From: Prevotella sp.
GTDB taxonomy: Bacteria > Bacteroidota > Bacteroidia > Bacteroidales > Bacteroidaceae
Reading direction: 5' to 3'
Assembly (NCBI GenBank): GCA_017442825.1
Contig: JAFRYZ010000033.1
Location: 62,001-126,000 of the forward strand
Length of the DNA: 64,000 nucleotides
How positions within the stretch are numbered: position 1 is the first letter of the stretch; the number at the start of each line of letters is the position of its first letter. A program made the translations under genes and the position numbers. Under the pieces are notes generated by a model, which was given only the letters and a program-made list of their open reading frames with translations, did not search any database and had not been told where the DNA came from. Shown piece after piece: positions 44,201 through 51,814 of the stretch.

Positions 44201-45390
44201 TTGGGGAGTTCCATCATCTGTTGCAGACAAGTAGCCACCGCCTGCGCCACCATTTGTAAGGTTGCCTGCTTGACGAGTGCTTCGCTGGCATCTGTACGTA
44301 TTTCGTAGTTGCCATCCGAAGAGTAGATGGTACAGTTGAGATCGTTACAAGCCTCTTTATGATCCAGTTGTGTCCCTTTGTACGGAATGTCGTCCAGCCA
44401 GCACACTTCCTCAATCTCCCTGCCTTGAAAGCCGAAGGTGATGGCAGGTTTCGTCTGCGTGTCGCGACAGAAATGAGTGGCAGGGTAAACGTTGTTTTTC
44501 AGCGCCGTTCGTTGTTCCTGCTGTAACCTCTGGATGAAGTCCATGACCAACATATCCCCGTCCGTATCAGCCAAGAGTGGAAGCGAGCGCACAAACATGC
44601 CGAAAGAACGTCGCATGCGTGCGTCCGTTCGTCCGTGAGTGAGCGTGAAGAATGCCACCCGTTGCTGTCGCGTCAACTTAGACAATACGATGCTGAAGGC
44701 AGCCGTAAAGACAATACTGACTTTCGTTTCATGTAATTTACACCATTCGTCGATGGGAGTCCTTGCCATCGTGCAAGAAGCCATCAGATGGCGTCCCCAA
44801 GGCGTGGTCAGTCCCCTGTGAGGCGTGGCAAATGTTGTCAGTTGCGTTCCCCGGAAATGCTCCAGCATGTATTCACGCGCCACTTGATAAGCCTTCGTTT
44901 GGAACGCCGCCTCTTCCGCCTCCGCTGCCTCCGTCATCTCCATCTGTCGTTCTTCGTCTTCCTCCGTCATCATGCGGACGATGCTGGTGCCGTCGGCTAT
45001 GGTGTGGTGGTAGTCTGTGAGCAGCAGCAGGCGTTGTGGCGTCTCTATGATTTCGATGCGGCAGAGCGGAAACGGTCCGAACGGTTGAAAAGGTTTCACA
45101 AAGTCGTTCGCCATATATGCCTCCGCCTCCGTTTCCGTCATCCGCCTTGTCGGGATGGGAATCGTCATGTGGGGGTCGCAATATTGGCGAATCGCCATTC
45201 CGATTTTGACAAATCGGGTGTGGGTTGCTTTGTGACGGGTGATGCGTTTGGCAGCCTCCTGCAAACGCTTCAAACCTACCGACTTGGGAAAGGAAATCAC
45301 CGAAGGCAGGTTCCAAGCAGTTGTCTCAGGGTGCATCTGCCACCCCATGAACACGCTCATTTGCGATTGCAATAGTGGATACGTCTTCAT
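41200..45390 (-). CDS. Single-module NRPS, condensation-adenylation-thiolation-reductase
   Basis: 1396 residues from ATG 45390; the in-frame extension upstream is promoter-repeat sequence. Domains: condensation (1 to about 410) with active site HHTIADG at 128-134; adenylation (about 430-975) with A3 MFTSGSTGKPKGVMITH near 590, GRTDQQFKRNGFRIEPEE and terminal NANGKTDDK; thiolation with phosphopantetheine site DLGGTSLS (Ser1013); terminal reductase (about 1075-1396) with NADPH loop LTGATGFLG and YLQSK. By alignment with GrsA in my head, the A-domain pocket reads about D-A-E-T-C-G-T-V-D-K, for which I assign no amino acid. The layout predicts N-acylation of one amino acid and reductive release as an aldehyde or alcohol. 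No phosphopantetheinyl transferase, transporter or immunity gene is adjacent. Two tandem repeats expand the A domain. Confidence 0.92.
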   Translation of the reverse strand: MKTYPLLQSQMSVFMGWQMHPETTAWNLPSVISFPKSVGLKRLQEAAKRITRHKATHTRFVKIGMAIRQYCDPHMTIPIPTRRMTETEAEAYMANDFVKPFQPFGPFPLCRIEIIETPQRLLLLTDYHHTIADGTSIVRMMTEEDEERQMEMTEAAEAEEAAFQTKAYQVAREYMLEHFRGTQLTTFATPHRGLTTPWGRHLMASCTMARTPIDEWCKLHETKVSIVFTAAFSIVLSKLTRQQRVAFFTLTHGRTDARMRRSFGMFVRSLPLLADTDGDMLVMDFIQRLQQEQRTALKNNVYPATHFCRDTQTKPAITFGFQGREIEEVCWLDDIPYKGTQLDHKEACNDLNCTIYSSDGNYEIRTDASEALVKQATLQMVAQAVATCLQQMMELPNGRLQDICLIDDNEQQRLITLGQGERTSPQREEEGDEPTWTDLFRQQAALTPDNIAVVAEDGSLTYRELDQLSSLYAERLDKQRKAEEPNGQGKAEEHNGEGKTKEPNGQGNRNSPFVCLTTTRTKEWMVQVIGVLKAGLAFVPFDAEWPEARRRQIFETTLTSPSSSTSAHSINETSFRTNLAYMMFTSGSTGKPKGVMITHRGLFNLTRFITRRWNLTNLSRISCHAPLSFDASIEDLFPVLTVGGTLYIVPDNIRMNLAAMAQYLKDNGITGGCYTTRLGVMLAEHHQLQVEYLCLGGEKLNLPLISAQGTPAFSANFRVINTYGPTECTVDATYYVVPTTDAIDSHDFPTTNTMGSTVGRSAEATSIPIGRPLDNMLVLVVDQHGQLLPQGATGELWIAGPQVAAGYWNEPELTNRMFTSCRFCKGKVYHTGDLVKWNEEGLLEFVGRTDQQFKRNGFRIEPEEIASALLQLEGITQAVVKLVTLADKQAVSPTDKQAVSPTDKQTVSTSKKELLCAYFTAIKKMDADEIRRKLKKLLPDYLIPDILMQLTEIPLNANGKTDDKRLPEPTIPERLYVRPANEREQLLCRTFAKVLQTDQVGATDNFFDLGGTSLSVMLLLGELEKAGIHLTYQEVFNNPTPRSLSTPRTPAPSCPPRPVCCDSVANRLSPYKEEWGAAPFILTGATGFLGIHILHEFINHDAQKVCCLVRDKDGIKAEERLRNRIRTYFGEESSMLSLLGSRIQVVCGDITSVLSFNRLPFPPLSPSTDTAVKVSHAPSTLIHCAADVRYFAQGTAVEDTNIKGTENVIRFCLATGTRLIHISTTSLNVLHQEQQGRKLPAQLNTTMLEQLGITAQGLLSLPYLQSKRAAEELVLRAANEQLLDAHIIRIGSLMPRLSDGMFQVNAQDNLFMRLLNVIQQTGTCAASLADYPVVCAPVDVVAQAIVKGCYEVTPPIKWMDATPRPLREIIAERNGGDKRLRLVSDEEFLSLTQHST
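42671..42742 (-). repeat. 24-bp tandem repeat, three copies, in the NRPS A domain
   Basis: Three in-frame 24-bp units encode (T)DKQAVSP-type octapeptides between the A8-like region and the A10 motif. Units one and two are nearly identical; the third is more divergent. An 8-codon unit can change copy number without breaking the frame. Confidence 0.9.
43871..43951 (-). repeat. 27-bp tandem repeat, three copies, in the NRPS A domain
   Basis: Three 27-bp units encode KAEEPNGQG, KAEEHNGEG and KTKEPNGQG near the start of the A domain, a charged loop not expected in the family. Confidence 0.9.
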
Positions 45391-45395
45391 CGTAT

Positions 45396-45622
45396 TTGCG
45401 ACAAAGGTACGATTAAGCGAGGACAAAACAAAGAACTTGTTCTTTTTTTGTCGAGCGGAAGTACCTTGGACGAAGTCAAAGTATCGATTAAGCGAGGACA
45501 AAACAAAGAACTTGTTCTTTTTTTTGTCGAGCGGAAGTACCTTGGACGAAGTCAAAGTATCGATTAAGCGAGGATAAAACAAAATTTATTTTAGCATTTC
45601 CGAGTGAGAGTACCTTATTAAA
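45396..45622 (-). repeat. Promoter-hairpin repeat (three modules) upstream of the NRPS gene
   Basis: Two nearly identical modules of about 75 bp, each with TACTTCCGCTCG, palindrome GACAAAA..GAAC / GTTC..TTTTGTC and CCTCGCTTAATCG, follow one divergent module with a GGAAATGC/ATTTTG-type stem. The gene-proximal module ends in the -7 box TACCTTTG 14-20 bases before the NRPS start. Confidence 0.85.
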
Positions 45623-45644
45623 AGATAATAATTTCATAGAAAAC

Positions 45645-45677
45645 TTGGCATAAGAGTGGAATTTTATCTATATTTGC
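45645..45677 (+). promoter_or_regulatory. Promoter of rmuC
   Basis: TTGG (45645-45648), 20 bases, TATATTTGC (45669-45677). The ATG at 45682 is only four bases further on, so the transcript is probably leaderless or the start is at 45688. Confidence 0.7.
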
Positions 45678-45681
45678 AGGC

Positions 45682-47037
45682 ATGGAAATGGCATTGTATA
45701 TTGTATTAGGACTCGTTTGCGGTGCAGCCGTAGTGTATGTCATGCTGTCGGGTAAACTGTCGAAAGTGCGGCAAGAGATTGCCGTGGCACAGACACAACT
45801 GGCTTCTGAGCGCGAAAATGCGGAGAAGCAGTTGCGTAGTGAGCAGGAACATGCCGCCGAGCAGCAGAAACAGCTACAGGAACGTCATGCCAAGGAACTG
45901 GCAGACGTTCAGGCGCATGCCGAAGAGTTGCGGGCAGAGATGGTGAAGCAACAGGAGGCGAAGAACAAGCTGGTGCAAGAGGAAATCCGCAACATGGCAG
46001 TACAGATGCTCAACGAGAGCAAGAGCGAGTTGAACAAGGAGAACCGTGAACGCTTGGACACCCTGCTGACGCCCCTCAAGGAACGTATAGAAGCCTTCCA
46101 GAAGACCGTCAGCGACAACAGCAAGGAGGGAGCCCAGAACAAGACTGAGATAAAGACCGCCTTTGAAGAGGCGATGAAGAAACTTCACGACGAGCAGGAA
46201 CAGACCGTCCGCAGGATGAAAGAAGAGCAGGAGCGTACGGTTCGCGAGTTGAAAGAGCAGACCGAGCGTATCGGTAACGATGCCGCCTCGCTTACGCAGG
46301 CGCTCAAGGGCGATTCGAAGATGCAAGGCGACTGGGGCGAGATGATTCTCGACAAGACGTTGGAAGATTGCGGACTGGTCAAGGACGAGCAGTATTTCCT
46401 GCAACAGACGTTCCGCGACGACGACGGCAACCTGTTCCGTCCCGATGCCGTCATCGAGTTTCCCAATCATGAGACGGCAGTCATAGACTCCAAGGTGTCG
46501 CTCACAGCCTATCAAGAAGCCACGAAGGCAGAGACGCTCGAGGAGCGCGAGCGGCTGTTGAAGGAGCATGTTGCCAGCGTGCGCACACACATCAACGAAC
46601 TCTCAGCCAAGAACTACGAGAAGCTGGTGCCCAACTGCATCGGCTACGTGCTCATGTTCATCCCCTACGAGAGCGGCTATTCGGCAGCCCTGAAGACCGA
46701 CTCCTCGCTGTTGCAGTATGCCTATAAGAAGCACATCATCATGCTCTCGCCGTCGAACCTGCTCATGGCACTTCAGCTGATACATACCATGTGGCAGAAC
46801 TTCCGCATGAACAAGAATGTGGAGGATATTCTGCGCCAGTCGAACGACCTGTACGACAAGTTCGTCATCTTTACCGAGTCGTTCCTCAAGATAGAGGGCG
46901 ACATGCAGAAGATGCAGCGCGACTTCGAGGCGGCTAAAGGTCAACTGCGCGACGGCAAGGGTAACATCATCCGCCGCCTGGACAACATGAAGACGCTCGG
47001 CATCACGCCGAAGAAACAAATCCCGGACAGCCTATAG
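45682..47037 (+). CDS. rmuC: RmuC-family DNA recombination protein
   Basis: 451 residues. An N-terminal membrane helix (MALYIVLGLVCGAAVVYVML) is followed by a long coiled coil rich in Gln/Glu/Lys (about 30-190) and the RmuC nuclease-like core. The core has GDWGEMILDKTLEDCGLVKD, FRPDAVIEFP, VIDSKVSL and VLMFIPYESGYSAAL, the PD-(D/E)XK-type blocks of the family. RmuC limits recombination at inverted repeats in E. coli, which is notable in a repeat-rich genome. Monocistronic. Confidence 0.93.
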   Translation: MEMALYIVLGLVCGAAVVYVMLSGKLSKVRQEIAVAQTQLASERENAEKQLRSEQEHAAEQQKQLQERHAKELADVQAHAEELRAEMVKQQEAKNKLVQEEIRNMAVQMLNESKSELNKENRERLDTLLTPLKERIEAFQKTVSDNSKEGAQNKTEIKTAFEEAMKKLHDEQEQTVRRMKEEQERTVRELKEQTERIGNDAASLTQALKGDSKMQGDWGEMILDKTLEDCGLVKDEQYFLQQTFRDDDGNLFRPDAVIEFPNHETAVIDSKVSLTAYQEATKAETLEERERLLKEHVASVRTHINELSAKNYEKLVPNCIGYVLMFIPYESGYSAALKTDSSLLQYAYKKHIIMLSPSNLLMALQLIHTMWQNFRMNKNVEDILRQSNDLYDKFVIFTESFLKIEGDMQKMQRDFEAAKGQLRDGKGNIIRRLDNMKTLGITPKKQIPDSL

Positions 47038-47090
47038 GACTGTCATTCGTTAAATTCGTAGTTGTATATCAATCAATACTTCGTGTCCTC

Positions 47091-49076
47091 CTATTTTGCC
47101 GTCTTCAGATAGTCTTCGAAGTATTGCGTGATGCGTTCGTGCAGATGAACGCTTTGGTGTCCGCGCATGTTGTGCGGTTGTCCGGGATAGACGAAGAAGT
47201 CGGGTTGAGTGCCCGCCTTGATACATTCGGCAAGGAACGACAGGCAATGTTGCGGCACCACCGTGTCGTCGTTATATCCCGTGATAATCTGCAGTTTTCC
47301 CTTCAGGTCCTTAGCCTTGCCCAGGAGGCTCGTCTTCTCGTAGCCTTCGGGGTTGGTTTGCGGCGTGTCCATATATCGTTCGCCGTACATCACCTCGTAC
47401 CATTTCCAGTCGATGACGGGACCTCCTGCCACGCCCACCTTGAACACGTCGGGATAGTTGGTCATGAGGGAGATGGTCATGAACCCGCCGAAGCTCCATC
47501 CGTGAACGCCCATGCGTTCGGCGTCGACATAGGGGAGCGACTTCAGAAAATCCACACCCTTCATCTGGTCCTGCATCTCCACCTGTCCCAGTTGTCTGAA
47601 CGTCGCCTGTTCGAAGTCGCGTCCGCGGTTGTCGCTCCCGCGGTTGTCGAGGATGAAGATGATGTATCCCTTCTGTGCCATGTACGTCTCCCACGAGCGC
47701 GAGCCGTAGTGCCAGCTGGCATCCACGTTGTGGGCATGCGGTCCGCCATAGACATAGACTACGGTGGGGTAGCGTTTTGTGGGGTCGAAGTCGGCAGGTT
47801 TCACCATGCGGTAGTATAGGTCCGTCACGCCGTCGGCAGCCTTGATGGTTCCGCATTCGAATCGGGGTTGCTCATATTCCGCCCACGGGTCGGGCGCTGT
47901 GAAGAGCGTCGTCTGCCTGCCCGTCTTCGTGTCCGTAGCCACGATCATTCGCGGCAGGTCGGGTTCTTCAACATAGTCGAGCAGGCTCTCGCCCTTCTCC
48001 GAGAGCATAGCCTCGTGCCATCCCCGTCCGTTGTCGAGCGGCTTGCGTTTTCCCGTTTTTATGCTGACGGCATAGCAGTTGCGCTGTATGGGGTTGGCCT
48101 CGTTGCTGGCGATGATGATGCTCTTCGCCTTCTCGTTGAATCCCAGCACGTCCATGACCACCCATTTGCCGGAGGTGAGTTGGCGTTGCAGTTTCCCCTG
48201 CTTGTTGTAGAGGTACAGGTGGTTGTATCCGTCGCGCTGGCTCTGCATGACGAAGAGGTTGTCGTCCCAGGGCAGGAAGCGTATGGGGTGCATGGGTTCC
48301 ACGTATTTCGGGCTGGTTTCGCGGTAGAGTTCCGCTGTGCGTCTGCCCGTAGCTGCGTCGTAGCTGACCAGCCGGCAGTCGTTCTGGTCGCGGTTCAGTT
48401 CGAACATGTAGATGGTCTTGCTGTCGGGGCTCCATGCGATGTTCGTGAAATATACGGGACGGTTGTCGTCTTGTGCGTCGGCAGCCACCGAACCTGCTTT
48501 CGTCTGCAGGTAGATGGTCTTTGCGGTCTTCATGTCATAGACGCCTACGGTCACCTGGTGCGACGTCTCGCCCGCCATCGGGTATTTGTCGGGCACCAGT
48601 TCGGCTATGCGCGGGACGATGTCCACCTGCGGATAGTCAGCCACCATCGACTGGTCCATGCGGTAGAACGCCACCCTTGAGCTGTCGGGGCTCCAGAAGA
48701 TGCCTTTGTTGATGCCGAACTCGTTGCGGTGGACCGTTTCTCCATATACGATTTCGCGGCTGCCGTCGGTAGTGAGCTGGTGGGTTTTGTTGTTGCGGTC
48801 GGTCAGGTAGAGCTGCGCGTCGTCGCCTCGTTCCAGTCGGGGCAGGGGCTTTTCCTCGTTGCTGAGGTCTTCCTTCTCCACCTCCGTCCATTTTTCCAGC
48901 TTCGCGTCCCACTTGTAGTATCGGTTCTCGCGAGCCGTCTGCCGGTAGTTCTTGCCGCCGTAGTTCAGTTCTTCCAGCGTGAACCGTTTCTTCTGCGCCT
49001 TCATGGTTGTCGGTAATGATACAAAGAGACATGCCGTCAGCACGAGCATGATGCTCCGCCAGTTAATCGTCGTCAT
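47091..49076 (-). CDS. Dipeptidyl peptidase IV-type S9 serine peptidase
   Basis: 661 residues from ATG 49076, with signal peptide MTTINWRSIMLVLTACLFVSL ending TMKAQ. The N-terminal beta-propeller (DPPIV_N) includes GIFWSPDSSRVAFYRMD. The C-terminal alpha/beta hydrolase carries the triad Ser in GWSFGGF (about 529), Asp in GYNDDTV (about 603) and His in GQPHNMRG (about 634). It removes X-Pro or related dipeptides in the periplasm or outside. Slightly shorter than the 720-740 of typical DPP4. Its start overlaps the end of the methyltransferase gene by 14 bases. A longer in-frame extension was rejected because it translates the neighbour's Arg/Asp-rich repeat in another frame. Confidence 0.9.
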   Translation of the reverse strand: MTTINWRSIMLVLTACLFVSLPTTMKAQKKRFTLEELNYGGKNYRQTARENRYYKWDAKLEKWTEVEKEDLSNEEKPLPRLERGDDAQLYLTDRNNKTHQLTTDGSREIVYGETVHRNEFGINKGIFWSPDSSRVAFYRMDQSMVADYPQVDIVPRIAELVPDKYPMAGETSHQVTVGVYDMKTAKTIYLQTKAGSVAADAQDDNRPVYFTNIAWSPDSKTIYMFELNRDQNDCRLVSYDAATGRRTAELYRETSPKYVEPMHPIRFLPWDDNLFVMQSQRDGYNHLYLYNKQGKLQRQLTSGKWVVMDVLGFNEKAKSIIIASNEANPIQRNCYAVSIKTGKRKPLDNGRGWHEAMLSEKGESLLDYVEEPDLPRMIVATDTKTGRQTTLFTAPDPWAEYEQPRFECGTIKAADGVTDLYYRMVKPADFDPTKRYPTVVYVYGGPHAHNVDASWHYGSRSWETYMAQKGYIIFILDNRGSDNRGRDFEQATFRQLGQVEMQDQMKGVDFLKSLPYVDAERMGVHGWSFGGFMTISLMTNYPDVFKVGVAGGPVIDWKWYEVMYGERYMDTPQTNPEGYEKTSLLGKAKDLKGKLQIITGYNDDTVVPQHCLSFLAECIKAGTQPDFFVYPGQPHNMRGHQSVHLHERITQYFEDYLKTAK

Positions 49077-50619
49077 GGTCAAATCGTTTGTTTCTGAATC
49101 CCTTTTCAAAAGTCTTTCCGTCGTTCCTGCCGCGTCGGTCGTCGTCCCTGCGGTCGAAGCGTCGTCCATCCCTGCGGTCGAATCGTCGGGGTTCCTTTCT
49201 CTCGAATCGTCCATCCCTGCGGTCGAAGCGCCGGTCGTCGTCCCTGCGTTCGAAGCGTCGGGGTTCCCTGCGCTCTTCGCCGAGATAGTTTTTTTCAAAC
49301 GAGTGGAACTTGAACGAGCGTATGTCGCCCTCTTCGTTCTGCTCCTCGTCGGTCATGCGTTGTTTGAAGTCGCGGTTCTTCTTGAACCTGTGTTTCTCTG
49401 CCATCGCCTGTTTCTCCTCTTCGGTCTTGACGATGCCTCCCTCTTCGCGGAACTCCTTCATCTTGCCTTCGAACATGGCATACTTGCGGAACTCGCATTC
49501 CAGCGAACCGTTGTAGAGCGGTATCTTGATAGAGGGTTTCAGTCCTATCTGTTCGAAACATTCCTCGCGATAGCTCAGAATCCATGCGTTGTTGCCGCCG
49601 AAGGCATGCTTCAGCCGTTCGCCTATCATTTTGTATGTGCCCAGCAGGTTGGGTGTGGAGATGCGTTCGCCGTAGGGCGGATTCATCACGATGATGCTCT
49701 TCTCAGCAGGTCGGGTGAAATCTTTGAAATCCTGCTGGCTGATGGTGATTTCCTTCGTCAGACCAGCTGCGCGCACGTTGAGATTGGCGGTGTTTACGGC
49801 TTTCATGTCGTTGTCGTAGCCGTAGATATGATGTTCGAAGTCGCGCTCTTGCGAGTCGTCGTTGTAGATTTCGTCGAACAAGTCGGCGTCGAAGTCAGGC
49901 CATTTCTCGAAAGCAAACTCTTTGCGGAAAACGCCTGGCGAAATGTTGCGTGCGATGAGGGCAGCCTCTATCGGGAGCGTTCCCGATCCGCACATCGGGT
50001 CGATGAAGTCGGTTTCGCCTCGCCATCCCGTCATGAGAATCATGCCGGCAGCCAGCACCTCGTTGAGCGGAGCTTCGCGCGTCTCCTGCCTGTAGCCTCT
50101 GCGGTGGAGCGACTCGCCGCTGGAGTCGAGCGAGAGGGTGGCGTTGTCTTCTGCTATGTGTATGTGCAGCCGTATGTCGGGGTTGGCCACGGAGATGTTC
50201 GGGCGGTCGCCCGTGCGTTCGCGGAACTGGTCCACGATGGCGTCTTTCACCTTGTAGGTCACGAAGCGCGAGTTGCGGAACTCCTCCGAATAGACCACGC
50301 TGTCCACCGAGAACGTCTTTCCCTTCTCGATATACCGGCTCCAGTCAATCTTCTTCACCTCGTCGTACATGTCCTCTGCCGACTGTGCCTTGAAGTGGGC
50401 TATGGGCTTCAGAATGCGTATGGCTGTGCGCAGCTGGAAGTTGGCGCGGTACATCATTTCCTTGTTGCCCGTAAACGACACCATGCGCCGTCCCGTCTGT
50501 ATGTTGTTGGCCCCCAGCCCCGTCAGTTCCTCAGCCAGCACGTTCTCCAGTCCCATGAAGGTCTTGGCTATGAGTTCAAACTCTTCGTTTCTCACTTCCT
50601 CCTTATATTCCTGTTCCAT
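49063..50619 (-). CDS. rlmL: THUMP-domain 23S rRNA guanine-N2 methyltransferase (RlmL-like) with R/D-rich tail
   Basis: 518 residues. An N-terminal ferredoxin-like/THUMP region (FELIAKTFMGLENVLAEELTG) precedes a Rossmann methyltransferase with DPMCGSGTLPIEAALIARN and the NPPYGERI motif of base amino-methyltransferases. This matches the RlmL half of E. coli RlmKL; the RlmK half is absent. From about residue 440 a disordered tail is made of RRFERRDDDRRFDRRDGRFE-type repeats ending FDHDDD, likely an RNA-binding tail. The gene overlaps cysE by 17 bases and the peptidase by 14 bases. The symbol is by domain match; the target base is inferred. Confidence 0.85.
   Translation of the reverse strand: MEQEYKEEVRNEEFELIAKTFMGLENVLAEELTGLGANNIQTGRRMVSFTGNKEMMYRANFQLRTAIRILKPIAHFKAQSAEDMYDEVKKIDWSRYIEKGKTFSVDSVVYSEEFRNSRFVTYKVKDAIVDQFRERTGDRPNISVANPDIRLHIHIAEDNATLSLDSSGESLHRRGYRQETREAPLNEVLAAGMILMTGWRGETDFIDPMCGSGTLPIEAALIARNISPGVFRKEFAFEKWPDFDADLFDEIYNDDSQERDFEHHIYGYDNDMKAVNTANLNVRAAGLTKEITISQQDFKDFTRPAEKSIIVMNPPYGERISTPNLLGTYKMIGERLKHAFGGNNAWILSYREECFEQIGLKPSIKIPLYNGSLECEFRKYAMFEGKMKEFREEGGIVKTEEEKQAMAEKHRFKKNRDFKQRMTDEEQNEEGDIRSFKFHSFEKNYLGEERREPRRFERRDDDRRFDRRDGRFERKEPRRFDRRDGRRFDRRDDDRRGRNDGKTFEKGFRNKRFDHDDD
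49084..49265 (-). repeat. Arg/Asp-encoding repeats at the 3' end of the methyltransferase gene
   Basis: GTCGTCCCTGCGGTCGAAGC and GTCCATCCCTGCGGTCGAAT-type units recur several times, encoding RRFDRRD and RRFERRDD tail repeats. Confidence 0.8.
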
Positions 50620-51559
50620 GATTGAATTCCAAATCTAAGTTGTCAATTTTCTCCTTGTTGTATTTCCGCGTGTTGGCGCGCATGTTGCGCGTCACCCATA
50701 CGTTGGCACCCACGACGCAGTTTTCGCCTATCGTGATGCGTCCCAGGACGGTGGCATTGGCATATATCACCACGTTGTCCTTCAGAATCGGGTGGCGCGG
50801 GATGCCCTTGATGGGGTTGCCTTCGTCGTCGAGCGGGAAGCTGATGGCGCCCAGCGTCACACCCTGGTACAGCTTCACGTGGTCGCCGATGATGCAGGTG
50901 GCGCCTATGACCACACCCGTACCGTGGTCTATCGTGAAATACTTGCCTATGGTAGCCGCCGGATGGATGTCGATACCCGTCTCCGAGTGAGCCATCTCCG
51001 TCATCATGCGAGGGATGAGGGGCACGCCCAAGAGATACAGTTCGTGGGCTATGCGGTAGTTGATGAGCGCCTTGATGACCGGATAGCACGAGATAATCTC
51101 ACCCTGACTCGATGCCGCAGGGTCTCCGTCGTAGGCAGCCTTGATGTCCGTTGCCAGCGTACTGCGAATCTCCGGCAGCTTTGCTATCAGCTTCGTCGCC
51201 AGGTCGGAGGCATGCTCCAGGCAGATGTCCGACTCCGCCTTCTGGCATCCGCACGCCGCCGCATCCTCGGCAGTCAGTCCGAAGCACAGTCCGGCAAGAA
51301 TCTGCTGGCTCAGCAGCTTGTGCATGCGTTCTATGTTCACGCCAATCTGATATTTCAAGGTTTGCGACTTTACGGAAGAATGTCCGTAGAATCCGGGGAA
51401 GATGGTTGCCCTCGCCAGTTCGACAATCTCTTCGAGTGCCTTTCCAGAAGGCAGCGGGTCGCCCTCGCGGTGTTCGTGGAAGAGCCCTTTCAGAGCATAC
51501 AGCTCCGAGAGGTGGTCCACCGTCTGGGTCAGAATGTGAGTTGTGTTCTCGCTACTCAT
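50603..51559 (-). CDS. cysE: Serine O-acetyltransferase
   Basis: 318 residues. A helical N-terminal domain is followed by a left-handed beta helix of hexapeptide repeats: DIHPAATIGKYFTIDHGTGVVIG with the catalytic His/Asp region, GDHVKLYQGVTLGA and GENCVVGANVWVT. It makes O-acetylserine for cysteine synthesis. The C-terminus FNHGTGI resembles the GDGI tail with which E. coli CysE docks into CysK, so cysteine-synthase complex formation is plausible. It is the first gene of an overlapping operon with rlmL and the S9 peptidase. Longer than the usual 270-300. Confidence 0.93.
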   Translation of the reverse strand: MSSENTTHILTQTVDHLSELYALKGLFHEHREGDPLPSGKALEEIVELARATIFPGFYGHSSVKSQTLKYQIGVNIERMHKLLSQQILAGLCFGLTAEDAAACGCQKAESDICLEHASDLATKLIAKLPEIRSTLATDIKAAYDGDPAASSQGEIISCYPVIKALINYRIAHELYLLGVPLIPRMMTEMAHSETGIDIHPAATIGKYFTIDHGTGVVIGATCIIGDHVKLYQGVTLGAISFPLDDEGNPIKGIPRHPILKDNVVIYANATVLGRITIGENCVVGANVWVTRNMRANTRKYNKEKIDNLDLEFNHGTGI

Positions 51560-51584
51560 TTTCGTGTGTATCAGTAAATATGGT

Positions 51585-51676
51585 GCAAAGGTACGATTAA
51601 GCGAGGGAAAAGCAAAATTTATTTTAGCTTTTCCGAGCGTGAGTACTTTCGACCGAAGGTCAAAGGTACGATAAAT
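51585..51676 (-). repeat. Promoter-hairpin repeat upstream of cysE
   Basis: Read toward cysE: TTTATCGTACCTTTGACC, GTACTCACGCTCGG, palindrome GGAAAAGC..GCTTTTCC, CCTCGCTTAATCG and the -7 box TACCTTTGC. It is almost identical, in inverted orientation, to 52987-53087 on the other side of the insertion sequence. Confidence 0.85.
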
Positions 51677-51736
51677 AATTCATAATTCATAATTCACAAT
51701 TCATAATTCTTTGCAAGCAAAGCGCTGCGCGATTAC
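51677..51736 (+). repeat. AT-rich repeat next to the insertion sequence
   Basis: AATTCATAATTCATAATTC and similar units, then GCAAGCAAAGCGCTGCGCGA and TTAC immediately before the IS end. The AAAGCGCT core resembles 22664-22683. Confidence 0.6.
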
Positions 51737-51814
51737 GGGTCACCTGTATAACCACGTGTGAGCGTACACTAAAAGCGTGCTGTTTTTCGTTCTTATAAGA
51801 AACGAGATATGACA

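Noticed and set aside
45391-45582. 64-residue N-terminal extension of the synthetase
   Set aside because: It translates the promoter-hairpin repeat (NKFFVLSSLNR twice) and overlaps the -7 box, so it is upstream of the transcript start.
49077-49298. 74-residue extension of the S9 peptidase
   Set aside because: It lies within the 3' end of rlmL in another frame and precedes a good signal peptide start at 49076.
48979-50625. 548-codon open frame on the plus strand
   Set aside because: Fully antisense to rlmL, whose THUMP and NPPYGER motifs are clear. Its Val/Leu-rich product is a codon-bias shadow.
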